DNA of 64,000 nt from CAZMZW01 sp963802275 (GTDB taxonomy: Bacteria; Chloroflexota; Anaerolineae; Anaerolineales; Anaerolineaceae). A program made the translations under genes and the position numbers. Under the pieces are notes generated by a model, which saw nothing but the letters and a program-made list of their open reading frames with translations, was not told the origin of the DNA and searched no databases. This document shows positions 9,057 through 17,665 of the stretch, one piece after another; positions within the stretch are counted from its first letter, which is position 1, and every line of letters begins with the position of its first letter. The stretch spans positions 1,277,167-1,341,166 of the forward strand of contig CAWDIB010000004.1 in NCBI GenBank assembly GCA_963802275.1. Reading direction: 5' to 3'.

Positions 9057-9515
9057 TCAAGAAACGACGTGGCTCTCCAGGTCATCCATGTCCACCTCGG
9101 TTTCAGACACAATCTGGTCGCCCAGCAACAAACCCTTCTTATTAGCTGCATTCGTTCCTGATATCAGCGGATGCCAATCCGGCAATGTTTTTCCCTCCGC
9201 CACCAGCCGGTAGGCACAGGTGGGCGGGATCCAGCTGTACTTGAGCACATTTTGCGGATTTAATTGTATGCAGGTGGGTACCGCCCGATGCCGCTCTTCA
9301 TACACCTGGCACAAACCAGTTTCACGGTCGAGAAAACGGCAAACCACGTTGGTCAGGTAAATATCACCACTATCCTCATCCTCCAATTTATACAAACAGC
9401 ATTGCCCGCAGCCATCGCACAACGCCTCCCACTCCTCTGGTGAAAACTGTTCCAGTGTTTTTCCTTCCCAGAAATGCGGGTCTGGTTTTCTTTTATTATT
9501 AGCCACTTTGGTCAA
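9057..9515 (-). CDS. YcgN-family cysteine-cluster protein
   Basis: A protein of about 150 residues with CDGCGQCCLYKLED, then two further cysteines (VVCRFLDRETGLCQVYEERH) and IPPTCAYRLV. It ends with the acidic VDMDDLE tail seen in the YcgN/UPF0260 family. The Cys pattern suggests metal or Fe-S binding; no reaction is established that I know of. The start is TTG at 9515, or possibly GTG at 9506; no ATG is available. It overlaps the upstream 71-residue gene by about 17 bases, so the two are cotranscribed. Confidence 0.8.
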   Translation of the reverse strand: MTKVANNKRKPDPHFWEGKTLEQFSPEEWEALCDGCGQCCLYKLEDEDSGDIYLTNVVCRFLDRETGLCQVYEERHRAVPTCIQLNPQNVLKYSWIPPTCAYRLVAEGKTLPDWHPLISGTNAANKKGLLLGDQIVSETEVDMDDLESHVVS

Positions 9516-9714
9516 CAGCTTTCAGCAAGGCATTTGATATCTGGCGCGCCTGTTCAGGGGTCAAATAAATATTGGTTTCGCCCGCATAGAAAATCTTTTC
9601 ATCCTCGGGACAATCCTCAACAACCTTAATGCAGATATGGTCTTCAAATTGTCTGTCCTTGCAATCATAAAAAACATCAATTTTCAGACTTCCATCCAAA
9701 AGTGAGATGGTCAT
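9499..9714 (-). CDS. Small acidic hypothetical protein
   Basis: A 71-residue protein that begins with ATG at 9714 after GAGGTG, a good ribosome binding site. It has an N-terminal beta-rich half with two Cys (YDCKDRQFEDH, VEDCPEDE) and a C-terminal helix reading YLTPEQARQISNALLKAV. It is translated just ahead of the YcgN-family gene with an overlap of about 17 bases. I do not recognise a family, and the tight spacing is the main evidence that it is a gene. Confidence 0.7.
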   Translation of the reverse strand: MTISLLDGSLKIDVFYDCKDRQFEDHICIKVVEDCPEDEKIFYAGETNIYLTPEQARQISNALLKAVDQSG

Positions 9715-9888
9715 GGTTCACCTCAATTTCAAGTTGATTAATTTTAACCACTTCTCAAGTCAATTTCCATCCAAATTGGTAGAATATAAGAAAACGGTTT
9801 CAAATTTAAATACGAAATATCAGGGTAGAATGGGTTTAAATTTTTCCGATAAAATAATCCGATTGAATCAATGTGAGGTGCAAGTCGA

Positions 9889-10839
9889 ATGAGGATGATG
9901 AAAAAACTATCTCTATTATTACTATTCATGATTCTAATTGCCGGATGTTCCACCGCTTCCAGCATTGAATCCGCCAAAATACCTGAATATCCCATCTTTG
10001 AAAGCGGGAACGACCTGCTTGCCTATGCCGCCCAAATAACCGCCAAGGACCAGTACGAGATTTTTGTGTACCACTTCGACTCCAGGGAGTCCACTCGGTT
10101 GACTGACAACGGCTTTGCTGATATTTCTCCAGGCTGGTCTGCTGATGGACAGAAAATCCTGTACGCATCCAATGTAAACGGTATTTACCAGATTTTCTCC
10201 ATGAATGCTGATGGTAGCGTGCAAACGCAGCTTTTGTATTCAAAAACAGACGATACACAGCCTGCCTGGCAGCCCGGGACCACGATGAGAAGAAAAATAT
10301 CCTATCAGAACAACGGCAATGGTGATTATGATATTCATATTTATGATCTTGTTGATAACTCCAGCAAATCCATCACCCTGGCGGATTCCCAGGAAACCCA
10401 GGCTTCCTGGTCGCCCGATGGCCGGCAAATTGCCTTTGTCTCCAATAATGACGGCGACTTTGACATTTATGTGATGAACGAAGATGGACAGAACCACATT
10501 AAATTAACCCAGAATGAAGATTACGACTCTTCACCGGTTTGGTCACCTGATGGGAAAAAGATCGCCTTTATTTCCAAGCGCAAACCGGACCAGCATTTTC
10601 AGCTTTACGTTATGAATGATGATGGAAGCCAGGAAACGCAGGTAACCAAAAGTGATTTCACCATCAGTTCACCCGCCTGGTCACCGGATGGGAAGGCCAT
10701 CGCTTTCATCAGTGAATCCAGCCAGGGCAGCCTCATCCTTGCCATTGATCTTGAAATCCAAAAGATCTATCAGGTCACCAGCGGTTACTATTCCTATGCC
10801 GGATTGTCCTGGTACCGGACACCAACCGCTGTATCCTGA
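9889..10839 (+). CDS. Lipoprotein with TolB-like beta-propeller repeats
   Basis: A 316-residue protein with a lipoprotein signal (basic MRMMKK, hydrophobic core, lipobox LIAGC at about residues 17-21). At least five PD40-type repeats follow, of the form SWSPDGRQIAFVSNNDGDFDIYVM, spaced about 45 residues apart. Such repeats fold as a beta-propeller, as in TolB. No Tol-Pal partners are nearby, and this lineage is thought to lack a classical Gram-negative envelope, so an outward-facing binding role at the membrane is more likely than Tol function. The gene stands alone and ends at a bidirectional terminator. Confidence 0.85.
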   Translation: MRMMKKLSLLLLFMILIAGCSTASSIESAKIPEYPIFESGNDLLAYAAQITAKDQYEIFVYHFDSRESTRLTDNGFADISPGWSADGQKILYASNVNGIYQIFSMNADGSVQTQLLYSKTDDTQPAWQPGTTMRRKISYQNNGNGDYDIHIYDLVDNSSKSITLADSQETQASWSPDGRQIAFVSNNDGDFDIYVMNEDGQNHIKLTQNEDYDSSPVWSPDGKKIAFISKRKPDQHFQLYVMNDDGSQETQVTKSDFTISSPAWSPDGKAIAFISESSQGSLILAIDLEIQKIYQVTSGYYSYAGLSWYRTPTAVS

Positions 10840-10859
10840 AAAAAATGCATCTAAATCAA

Positions 10860-10889
10860 AAACAGCCGCATCGAATGATGCGGCTGTTT
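10860..10889. terminator. Bidirectional intrinsic terminator
   Basis: A 13-bp perfect stem, AAACAGCCGCATC at 10860-10872 and its complement at 10877-10889, with a GAAT loop and T-rich or A-rich flanks on both sides. It lies in the 58-bp gap between two convergent genes, so it can serve both. Confidence 0.85.
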
Positions 10890-10897
10890 ATTTTTGA

Positions 10898-11614
10898 TCA
10901 GCGATGTTCGCCCTTGCTGTTCACCGAACCCAAACCGCTGATATTTTGGGTTACCTGAGGATTTCCAAAATAGCCCACCGAACCAACCCCGGAGACGGTC
11001 ACTTTCAAGGTATCATGCGCCCAAACCACCGCGCTGCCGGCACCCGTTAGCACGACCTCAGCAGATTCACTCTCCAAATCACCCGCTTCATAACTGCCCA
11101 CCCCGCTCATGGTGACGGATTGCTTTTCCACTTTGCCTGTCACCACAATGGCTCCCGCACTCGAGAAGTTGACAGTCAGCGATTCAGCTGTCAGTGAATC
11201 GATTTCAATACTGCCTGCTCCGCTTAGATTTAATCGCAAATCATCACTTTTCAGTCCCTCCAACACCTTGACTGTTCCAGCACCCGAAAAGGAGAGGTCC
11301 TTCAGTTCTTTGACTGTCAGGATGTAAACAACCCGGCGAACCGGCGCCCCGACGAATCCACGCCGGGTGGAAATATTCAACGTTCCATCAACGACCGAGG
11401 TTTCCAGATAGCGCAGGTAATCACTGGGGGCTTCAATGGTCAATGATTCCACTTCTCCCTGTCGGACCTGCAACTCGCCGAATGAACTGACTGAGACGGC
11501 GTTAAACCCGCTCACCTCCCTGGTTTCTGTCCTCGTTACACCGCTGCATGCATTGACAACCACTGCCACCACGAGCAAGAAGGGAATTGTCCACAATATA
11601 TTATGTCTTTTCAT
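10898..11614 (-). CDS. DUF2807 (GIN-domain) lipoprotein
   Basis: A 238-residue exported protein. After a signal segment ending VVVNACSG (lipobox), it has REVSGFNAVSVSSFGELQVRQG and a run of short beta repeats with SGAGSIE, SSAGAI, SGVGS and TGAGS. This is the right-handed beta-helix pattern of DUF2807, the putative auto-transporter adhesin head GIN domain. I chose the ATG at 11614, preceded by GAGGTG, over a TTG four codons upstream. Function in the family is not defined; cell-surface binding is the usual guess. It is monocistronic and shares the terminator with its convergent neighbour. Confidence 0.85.
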   Translation of the reverse strand: MKRHNILWTIPFLLVVAVVVNACSGVTRTETREVSGFNAVSVSSFGELQVRQGEVESLTIEAPSDYLRYLETSVVDGTLNISTRRGFVGAPVRRVVYILTVKELKDLSFSGAGTVKVLEGLKSDDLRLNLSGAGSIEIDSLTAESLTVNFSSAGAIVVTGKVEKQSVTMSGVGSYEAGDLESESAEVVLTGAGSAVVWAHDTLKVTVSGVGSVGYFGNPQVTQNISGLGSVNSKGEHR

Positions 11615-11712
11615 TCTGCACCTCAATCTTTAGCTTTTTTTTTATTTATGACATATACGAAGGGAGCGTGATTATGGTTTTGTCGTCAAACAAGGGGTTT
11701 TTTGTATCAATA

Positions 11713-11718
11713 TATAAT
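11713..11718 (+). promoter_or_regulatory. Promoter -10 box of the DUF3048 gene (apparently leaderless)
   Basis: A perfect TATAAT ends eight bases before the ATG at 11727. Transcription would begin within about two bases of the start codon, and no Shine-Dalgarno precedes it. No clear -35 is visible at normal spacing. Confidence 0.55.
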
Positions 11719-11726
11719 TGCCCTAA

Positions 11727-12869
11727 ATGAAAAAGCCGATAGTATTATTTCTTAACTTGCTTTTTATTGCACTCTTTTTGTCCGCCTGTCTACCGGTAGA
11801 GAGGACTGAACCAAATTCTTCAACAGCGAATAATGAAATCATTTTTTCGCTAGCACAAACAACCACCGCGCTTTCACAATCTCAAACGGTTACCAAGGCA
11901 GCAGACCTTGTGAATCCTCTCACAGGCCTGTCAGTTTCAAATCCGGCCTTGTTAAATCGCCGTCCGGTAATGGTAAAAGTATCCAATTATCCCGCCATCG
12001 GCCGACCGCATGCAGGGTTGGCATTTGCCGATCTGGTATTTGACTATTACATCGGTTCCGGGCAGAACCGTTTCCTGGCTGTTTTTTATGGACAGGATGC
12101 GGAAAGCATCGGTCCGGTACGCTCAGGCCGCCTGGTGGATATTCAATTGACCAACCTGTATCAGGGGTTGCTGGGATTCGGCAGTGCGGACGGTGACACG
12201 CTCGATGCAATTTATCAAAAACTGGGCAGACGAGCCATCATCAATGCGGAAGCTCCCTGCCCGGCGTTCTGCGGGGCGGATACGCATAGCGTCATTGGCG
12301 TTTTTGCCAACTCGGCTGAGATCAGCCGCTGGTATAGCCAGCAGGCAGATGATAACCACGGATTCGACCTGAGTGGGATGAAATTTGGCAACCTGGAAGA
12401 GCCAACGACTCAACCCGCCAGCCTGGTCACCATACAGTTCAACTATTACAACCGGACAGATTGGAGATATGACCCTGCCAGCAATCAATACCTGCGCTGG
12501 ATGAATGAGGAAATGCAGACGGACAGCTTTAATATGATCCCCTCAACAGAGAGAACAACAGGCAGGCAATTGAGCTTCTCAAATTTGATCATTTTATTTG
12601 CGCAATATACCGAATTTGCTCCCAGCAAGCATGATGTCGATTTGAAAGGTAATAATCAAGGCCAGCGTGCGGTTTTCTTCAGGAATGGAAAAAAGATCGA
12701 AGGCACCTGGAAGGTTGCCAGCCATCTCAGACCCATCCAGTTTTTCGGTCCCTCTGGGAATCCAATGCCTTTATCTCCCGGCAATTCCTGGATTGTATTG
12801 GCTGGCATGGCTTCTTCACTCAGCGAAAATAAAACCGGTGAGTGGAACATGTTTTTCGCCTTGCCCTGA
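11727..12869 (+). CDS. DUF3048 domain lipoprotein (YerB-like)
   Basis: A 380-residue protein with a lipoprotein signal (lipobox FLSAC near residue 20) and a Ser/Thr-rich linker. The DUF3048 pattern follows: NPLTGLSV, RRPVMVKVSNYP, AGLAFADLVFDY, FLAVFYGQDAESIGPVRSGR and a C-terminal half ending in a beta-rich segment. Family members such as Bacillus YerB are membrane-anchored and of unknown biochemical role. Start is ATG at 11727, only eight bases after a TATAAT box. It ends ten bases before the convergent last gene of the prophage-like block, so it marks the left edge of that block. Confidence 0.85.
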   Translation: MKKPIVLFLNLLFIALFLSACLPVERTEPNSSTANNEIIFSLAQTTTALSQSQTVTKAADLVNPLTGLSVSNPALLNRRPVMVKVSNYPAIGRPHAGLAFADLVFDYYIGSGQNRFLAVFYGQDAESIGPVRSGRLVDIQLTNLYQGLLGFGSADGDTLDAIYQKLGRRAIINAEAPCPAFCGADTHSVIGVFANSAEISRWYSQQADDNHGFDLSGMKFGNLEEPTTQPASLVTIQFNYYNRTDWRYDPASNQYLRWMNEEMQTDSFNMIPSTERTTGRQLSFSNLIILFAQYTEFAPSKHDVDLKGNNQGQRAVFFRNGKKIEGTWKVASHLRPIQFFGPSGNPMPLSPGNSWIVLAGMASSLSENKTGEWNMFFALP

Positions 12870-12878
12870 TCGTTCAAC

Positions 12879-13157
12879 CTAAAACTGCACATCCGGAAAT
12901 TGTTCCATCAGTTCATCGGCTTTGGTGGGGTCGTCCTTAATAACCTTTGACCAGAGAGCGCGGACAAGGTCGTCGGTGGTGGGGATGGGGACGACTGCCG
13001 GATCGTGGGCTTCGATGACCCTTTGGGCCGCGGCTTCCTCGGCTTTGGAGAGCGCGCGGGAGTAGTCCATCCGGCCATCGGAATGAACGCTGACCACCGG
13101 CAGCTTTGCAGCTGCAAGCTCCTGGTGAAGTTTGGAAACATTTATGCGAGGATCCAT
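12879..13157 (-). CDS. Small phage protein at the end of the module
   Basis: A 92-residue protein, MDPRINVSKLHQELAAAKLP at its start, mostly helical and acidic near the C-terminus. The start is set by AGGAGGT five bases upstream of the ATG at 13157. The frame stays open further upstream only because the preceding tail gene is frameshifted, which creates an artificial 368-codon fusion. It overlaps the end of the tail gene by 16 bases. Its position after a receptor-binding-type protein suggests a tail accessory or chaperone role, but I do not recognise the family. Confidence 0.7.
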   Translation of the reverse strand: MDPRINVSKLHQELAAAKLPVVSVHSDGRMDYSRALSKAEEAAAQRVIEAHDPAVVPIPTTDDLVRALWSKVIKDDPTKADELMEQFPDVQF

Positions 13158-14467
13158 CCGAAACCTCCTGATTGTTGATAAGAAAGGTTGTTGTCGCCAT
13201 AGAAAGTGATGGCCAATGAGCTGGTGAGAGACGCTTCCAGCATGCACAGATAGTGATAACCCAGGGATGGGTAATCGTTGAAAACAGCCAGTGGGAATGC
13301 TGCCCAATTGAGTATTTTGAAGAGCAAAGGTGGCAACGGTGGGCGTGCTGACCGATTGGGAATCAACTCCAATGCCCAGGGCAGCCGTGTATCCAGCGCC
13401 GGTGTAGGTGGCTGAAGCAGTGCAGACCAGCTGCAGCATGTCTTCCACCAGGCCGACCACGTACTCGATCTGATTGGCGCCATTGTTGTTGAAAGGCCGG
13501 AAATCGGCTGAGTTGTAGGTCCAGGAGTTGGCTGTTTCGAGGATCCTCAGCTGGCGGGGGGTGCGGTTGTAGTTGTTCCAGCACAGGCGGGCGAGGTAGG
13601 TATCGGCTGTCTGACCCACGCCATTGCAGCGAATGGTGCCCAGGTAGAGCTTGTTGGTGTAGCCGTTCTTCACCCAGCGGCCATCCTGGCTGACCAAAGC
13701 CACCGCGCGCAGTGTGGCATTGGACCACTCCACCCCTTCCAGGGTCAGCGTGCCGGCATTGTCATAAATAAAAACATCATAATTCTTGTTGATGGTGTAC
13801 CCGGAAACATCCAGGGAAAGCTCAGCGAAGGTGTGCACTCTCCAACCGTAGCCAGGCACGTAAAGGGATATCCGGTTGCCCTTATACGGTGTAAAGTAAA
13901 CCACGGAAGAGACCGCAATGTTCGAAGTGGGGACCGGGTCATTGGTGGCCAGGGTCAGCCGTCCGCAGTGGTGGTGAGCTTCCATGTTGGCAAGCAGGGA
14001 AGAAACATGCTGAGATAAGTTCGGTTTGAATGGATTGCCGGACGATCTCCGTGCCGTCCCAGTAGAATTTGCCCAATCTGCGTTGATTGGCGGCCTCGTT
14101 GGATGAGGTTGAGACGGTCAGAGTAAAGCTGGTGGAGGCAGCTGCACGGTTGGCAAAGATGTAATAAGTGGCAGCAGCACCGGAAGGAACGTCCCCGATG
14201 GCCAGGTCAACGTTGGCCACTGTACGCACCGGGATAGCCGTACACGTTCAGGGACACCGGCGAGGTCAAAGAGGCTTCGATCCTGAGCTGTGTGGTGTTT
14301 AATCGGATGATCTTGAGATTGGATTCGTACAATTCCAACATTGAACCGACGTTCACAGCGTCTGCAGCAGCCTGGCCCAGGCGCAGCGCGTCTGCTCTTA
14401 GGTTATTGTATTGTGAGGCAGCGGTCAGATCGCCAGCTGCCACATCAGAAGAAGTGGGATAACTCAT
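13142..14467 (-). pseudogene. Phage tail/receptor-binding-type protein, three frameshifts
   Basis: Four consecutive pieces in three frames read as one protein of about 440 residues. It starts MSYPTSSDVAAGDLTAASQY at 14467, continues as VANVDLAIGDVPSGAAATYY, then as SLLANMEAHHHCGRLTLATN, and ends SYQQSGGFGWILA at 13142. Removing one base each near 14231, 14015 and 13304 restores a single frame, and the length (1326 = 3x441 + 3) agrees exactly. Content resembles the distal tail or fibre proteins found at the end of phage late operons: beta-rich, with many Asn, Thr and Tyr. Whether the indels are mutations or base-calling errors cannot be decided here. Confidence 0.65.
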
Positions 14468-14479
14468 GGTAATCTCCTA

Positions 14480-14750
14480 ATTAATTATACACAGTAAAGC
14501 AAACAAGGGCGCGGCCAGCGCGGAAGGCTGGAAGCCTGAGCACTGCGCGGCCTGAGAGCTGGGGCGCCTTGAGGGCGCCCCGCTCTCGGCATGTACGCGC
14601 TCTGCACCTGCAGAGCGCTACGAGGACGCCTGGCGGAACAGGACAGCGGCCGCTTTTATTATCCGGCGGACGAGTGAAGCCACTGGTCGGCACGCGGGCT
14701 GCGTAAGCAGCAGCCGCGCCATAAAAGGGCGAGGGTGAAATCATTTGACC
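14480..14750. repeat. Cluster of GC-rich hairpins between phage genes
   Basis: This stretch has no convincing gene but has several strong palindromes. At 14554-14587 there is an outer 6-bp stem GAGAGC/GCTCTC enclosing an 8-bp stem GGGGCGCC/GGCGCCCC with loop TTGAG. At 14597-14618 a 9-bp stem GCGCTCTGC/GCAGAGCGC has loop ACCT. An imperfect GC-rich hairpin follows near 14690-14716. The style matches the hairpins at 19.1-19.25 kb and inside the terminase gene, so it looks like a nest of short palindromic repeats. Confidence 0.6.
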
Positions 14751-15440
14751 AGGAAAGAAGCAGAGGTAAAGAAGATTCGTGAGCGATGTGGAAGGACCGA
14801 ACCTGCCATATTGCCAGCATCCTCCAATTTTGTCGGTTATTTTCGATAGCCTTGATGTAGTGATTTAATTGATTTTCAGAACGGGTGTGTGGGGATTTTC
14901 CAATAAAAGTTTTGCCAAATTGGGGATTTTGATCAAAAGGGGCGGTCAGCTTTGGGAGAAAAGAAATTAGAGATCCGATGGTTGAGAGGTCGAAGACGCA
15001 AGGGAAAAAAGAAGATAAATGAGCTGGAAGAAATCTTCTGATTCTAAAGCAATTTTACGAAACCAAAGAAAGCAATGCAGCGACGGAGAAATTGAACAAT
15101 CGCGAATTGATTTCTTAATGCTTCCGGCTAGCATAGTTGCTGAGGCAATGCTCTTAGCTCCTGCGAGCGAGACCGTTAGCGGTAAATGTGGAGCACCTGG
15201 TCAAAAGCCGTGAGGGTATTAGTGGCAACTGCAAAAGATAAGAAAATGACGAGAGCGAAGACCTGCAGCGGAATGGAGCAAGTGGACAGTGAACTGTGAG
15301 GGCTGACGAGGCGGGAGCACATTCACTGAAGCGAAGCGGAAGATGAAGAACAAGACGGCGGCGAGGAGCGCCGACCTGATCCAAAGTCGGGATCTTCGAT
15401 GCGCGAAGGGAAACCTGACGGCGCTCGATCATTGCGGGGA
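14751..15440. other. Non-coding gap in the phage module
   Basis: About 690 bases with no open frame I can support. Short frames exist on both strands, but they lack ribosome binding sites and protein-like composition. One minus-strand frame near 15310-15485 looks weakly coding and could be a frameshifted tail of the next gene, but the alternative ending at 15441 fits better. No terminator or tRNA was recognised. Confidence 0.5.
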
Positions 15441-15932
15441 TCATCTCCAATAACTCGTTGCCCAGGATAAAGTCGCACAATCCCACACGGAGAGCCAGAA
15501 GTCGGGGGATATGATCGGTGCGTGGTAGGTGCTGATGTTGTCGAACTGGCAGGCCACGTGCGATCTGTTCGGTTGGTGCAATTCGGTGGCACTGAATCCG
15601 AGCGGGGCCAGTCCAGTCCAGGCACCCATCACTGAGTTGATGGTCAAGCCATCAATCTTTCCCAGGTATTGGATCAGTGCCGCGTAGCTGGTCGCTCTGC
15701 TGTTCGAGTGCTCACTGCCATCGGGATTCTTCAAATCATCAGCGAGAAGCACCGTCAAAGACAGGCGAATCGAGATGGCGGAAGTATTTTGGTCCACAAG
15801 GCGCTGCACTGAAAGCGAGCCCCCCCTCACGGATGGGTCAATGGCCAGGATGAAGGGGAAAGGGAGCTCCGGAATTCACGGCCGGATGGGTGAAGGTGAT
15901 ATCGCAATCAGTTCCAATAACTGGAGTGGCAT
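15441..15932 (-). pseudogene. Phage structural protein, frameshifted
   Basis: Pieces in adjacent frames read as one protein of about 163 residues. TPVIGTDCDITFTHPAVNSG comes first, then PFILAIDPSVRGGSLSVQRL, a long intact part with VLLADDLKNPDGSEHS, and the C-terminus TLSWATSYWR. Joining them needs one base removed in the GGGG run at 15855-15858 and one base added just after the ATG at 15932. The two cancel, matching the length of 492. An AGGAAA upstream could be the ribosome binding site. Its place between head-completion genes and the tail gene suggests a tail or connector component; I do not recognise the family. Start and frame repair are tentative. Confidence 0.5.
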
Positions 15933-15949
15933 TTATTTTCCTGAAGAAC

Positions 15950-15967
15950 GGCGGCGGGGACGCCGCC
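15950..15967. repeat. GGCGGCG-GGGA-CGCCGCC palindrome, intergenic copy
   Basis: A 7-bp perfect stem with a GGGA loop lies between two phage structural genes. The same hairpin core recurs at about 19219-19238 (intergenic) and 24570-24589 (inside the terminase gene), so it is a dispersed repeat rather than a terminator specific to this site. Confidence 0.65.
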
Positions 15968-15985
15968 TAAATCCTTTTTTCATAA

Positions 15986-16652
15986 TTAATACCAGTCAGG
16001 ATATGGGCTATCTATTGGTGCGGATGGCACGCCTTCCCAGGGCAGGCAGACATCAGGATCGCGAAGTCTGCGCTGAAAGAGCGAAGAGAAGGCACCCACG
16101 CCAGCCATGCCTTGAACCCTGATCTTATATTTGGCATGGAATTTATCTTTTCCCAGGCCGAGCCATTCCTTGAAGAGGTCAAAGAGCGGGCTGATCTTGG
16201 TCTTGCTGCCCATGGCAATAGTACCGCCAGCAGTGGTGAAACCGGATTCCGACATGAAAACGGGAAAGAGATTATCAAAGCCGGAGTAGCGATCGCCTTC
16301 TCCCTGGCGTTGAAGGAATTTTAAGTAGCGGTCAAAGAGCTGGGCAAGAAAAACGAAGGGGTCAATGGACGGGTCCCACCAGATCGGCTCAGTGCCCCAA
16401 AGGTCATGGGGAGATTCAAAAACACCATCGGGAGCCTGCACCAGGCGGCAATCGCAGCCATCGTGAAAGCCAGGCGTGATGGTGGTCTGCCAATAACCCC
16501 AGGGGTAGCAGCGATTGGCCAGCTTGTTGCATGCGTCGCAGTTCGAGCCGTAGGTCTTCCAGACATACAGGCGCAAGGCATTGACCGCAACGGGCAAGAG
16601 CGGTTACTTCGCCAGGGTCTTTATCAGGCCAAGCCCAGGGTGGTAAAGGCAT
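15986..16652 (-). pseudogene. Phage minor head protein with Mu-F-like cysteine motif, one frameshift
   Basis: An N-terminal piece starting MPLPPWAWPDKDPGEVTALA at 16652 continues in the next frame as VAVNALRLYVWKTYGSNCDA to the stop at 15986. One surplus base in the GGG run near 16592-16594 explains the break, and 667 = 3x222 + 1 agrees. The region SNCDACNKLANRCYP followed about 17 residues later by FHDGCDC resembles the CxxC...HxxCxC cluster at the end of Mu gpF-type head morphogenesis proteins. That suggests a metal-binding minor capsid component. The C-terminal half (FKEWLGLGKDKFHAKYKI) is not recognised. Confidence 0.6.
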
Positions 16653-16664
16653 TAGCTATCCCAA

Positions 16665-17303
16665 TCATCCAGTTTCCACTTTGATCTCAGTGAAAGGGTT
16701 GAGGTTCATTTCCTGGCGAATGATGATGAGCTGGTCGTGGAAATAACGCACCATGCCAGCCCCCCATTGGGCCAGGTTGGGCATTTGCCCGGGCAGCCCG
16801 CCCCAGGATTCATTCAGCATTTGGGAGCGGATGGTGGCAGAAAAGCCAGCAGCACCAGCCACCAGGATGGGTTTATGATCGGTGCGCACGGTGGTGGTGG
16901 CAGCGGAATCCAGGTCCTTGATCTTCTGCGGTTTGGCATATTCCAGGTAGATCTTCTCCCCGTTCTTTGGAATGGGATTGTTCTTGAAAAAGAGATAAGG
17001 AATTCCAGCCACCCAATGCAGCACGTGATCTTCGCGGGCACGCTCATAGATATCCGTCAAAGTGGAGACATAAGGATGGAGACACCAGAGAATACTGATC
17101 AAGTCAGTTTGTGATGTCAGAGCCACTCGGCGGCTGGTGGCAGTGAGGTCGATGGTGGCGGTGGTGAAATCCGGAAACGCGCGGGTGTAGTCGTTCAGAG
17201 CGCGACGGATGGCCTCGTCCAGCGTGGTGGTGCTGTACTTGGTGCCAGTGTCGAGCAAGGAAGCAAGAACTGAAGCGCGATATTCTGCAAAATCGTTGGC
17301 CAT
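16665..17303 (-). CDS. Phage head-tail adaptor-like protein
   Basis: A 212-residue protein starting MANDFAEYRASVLASLLD with a helical N-terminus. TLDEAIRRALNDYTRAFPD and TTATIDLTATSRRVALTSQT follow. The mixed alpha/beta composition is like connector or neck proteins that sit between capsid and tail genes. It lacks signal or membrane segments. It is intact, unlike its neighbours on both sides. It ends 12 bases before the Mu-F-like gene. The exact family is not recognised, and the adaptor call rests mainly on composition and gene order. Confidence 0.6.
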   Translation of the reverse strand: MANDFAEYRASVLASLLDTGTKYSTTTLDEAIRRALNDYTRAFPDFTTATIDLTATSRRVALTSQTDLISILWCLHPYVSTLTDIYERAREDHVLHWVAGIPYLFFKNNPIPKNGEKIYLEYAKPQKIKDLDSAATTTVRTDHKPILVAGAAGFSATIRSQMLNESWGGLPGQMPNLAQWGAGMVRYFHDQLIIIRQEMNLNPFTEIKVETG

Positions 17304-17368
17304 AATTACTCATTTCAGGGCGGGCGACGGAAGGGCGGCGCCCGCCCATTCAGGAGGAGCTGAGAGTA

Positions 17369-17657
17369 TTAAAGGTCTTGTGCTTTCTCTGCGAGAGCGG
17401 CGCCGGTCTTGTATATGCCGGTGGCAGCAAGGCCCAACAAAAAGCCGTTCAGTACGAAGTCAATGGTCGAGTGGGAACGGCCAGGCTGGGATAGCGAAGA
17501 GGTAAGCCATCAGGAAAGCAAAGGCGGTGATCATCCAGGCTTTAGCCCACTTGAACGGCTCCATGAACAGCCGGAAATAAGCAGTGATGGCCATGACCAT
17601 GCCAACGATCAGGACGTTGGCTTCCACCAAGGCGATGGTGGATTGAATGAGTTGCAA
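17369..17657 (-). pseudogene. Holin-like small membrane protein, one frameshift
   Basis: A frame starting MQLIQSTIALVEANVLIVGM at 17657 has two hydrophobic segments and runs to FPLDH, where it stops. The next frame continues DFVLNGFLLGLAATGIYKTG, a third hydrophobic segment, and then a charged tail ending AQDL at 17369. One extra base in the GG near 17465 explains this, and 289 = 3x96 + 1 agrees. A 95-residue protein with three membrane segments and a charged C-terminus, next to a GH25-type gene, fits a holin. An unrelated small membrane protein is possible. Confidence 0.6.
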
Positions 17658-17665
17658 AGAACATT

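Noticed and set aside
12879..13985. A 368-codon frame read as one long phage protein
   Set aside because: It joins the C-terminal part of the tail gene, read out of frame after about 13304, with a separate small gene at 13157 that has its own AGGAGGT. The alternative frame ending GWILA at 13142 is far more protein-like.
14481..14744. 87-codon frame in the hairpin-rich gap
   Set aside because: It is Arg/Ala/Pro-biased sequence read through palindromes, with no ribosome site and no protein-like pattern.
15154..15486. Frame near 15.3 kb as a continuation of the structural protein
   Set aside because: Joining it needs a base deletion and gives a basic, Ser/Leu-rich end. The frame that stops at 15441 after WATSYWR looks like a natural C-terminus, so I kept that. 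Some doubt remains.
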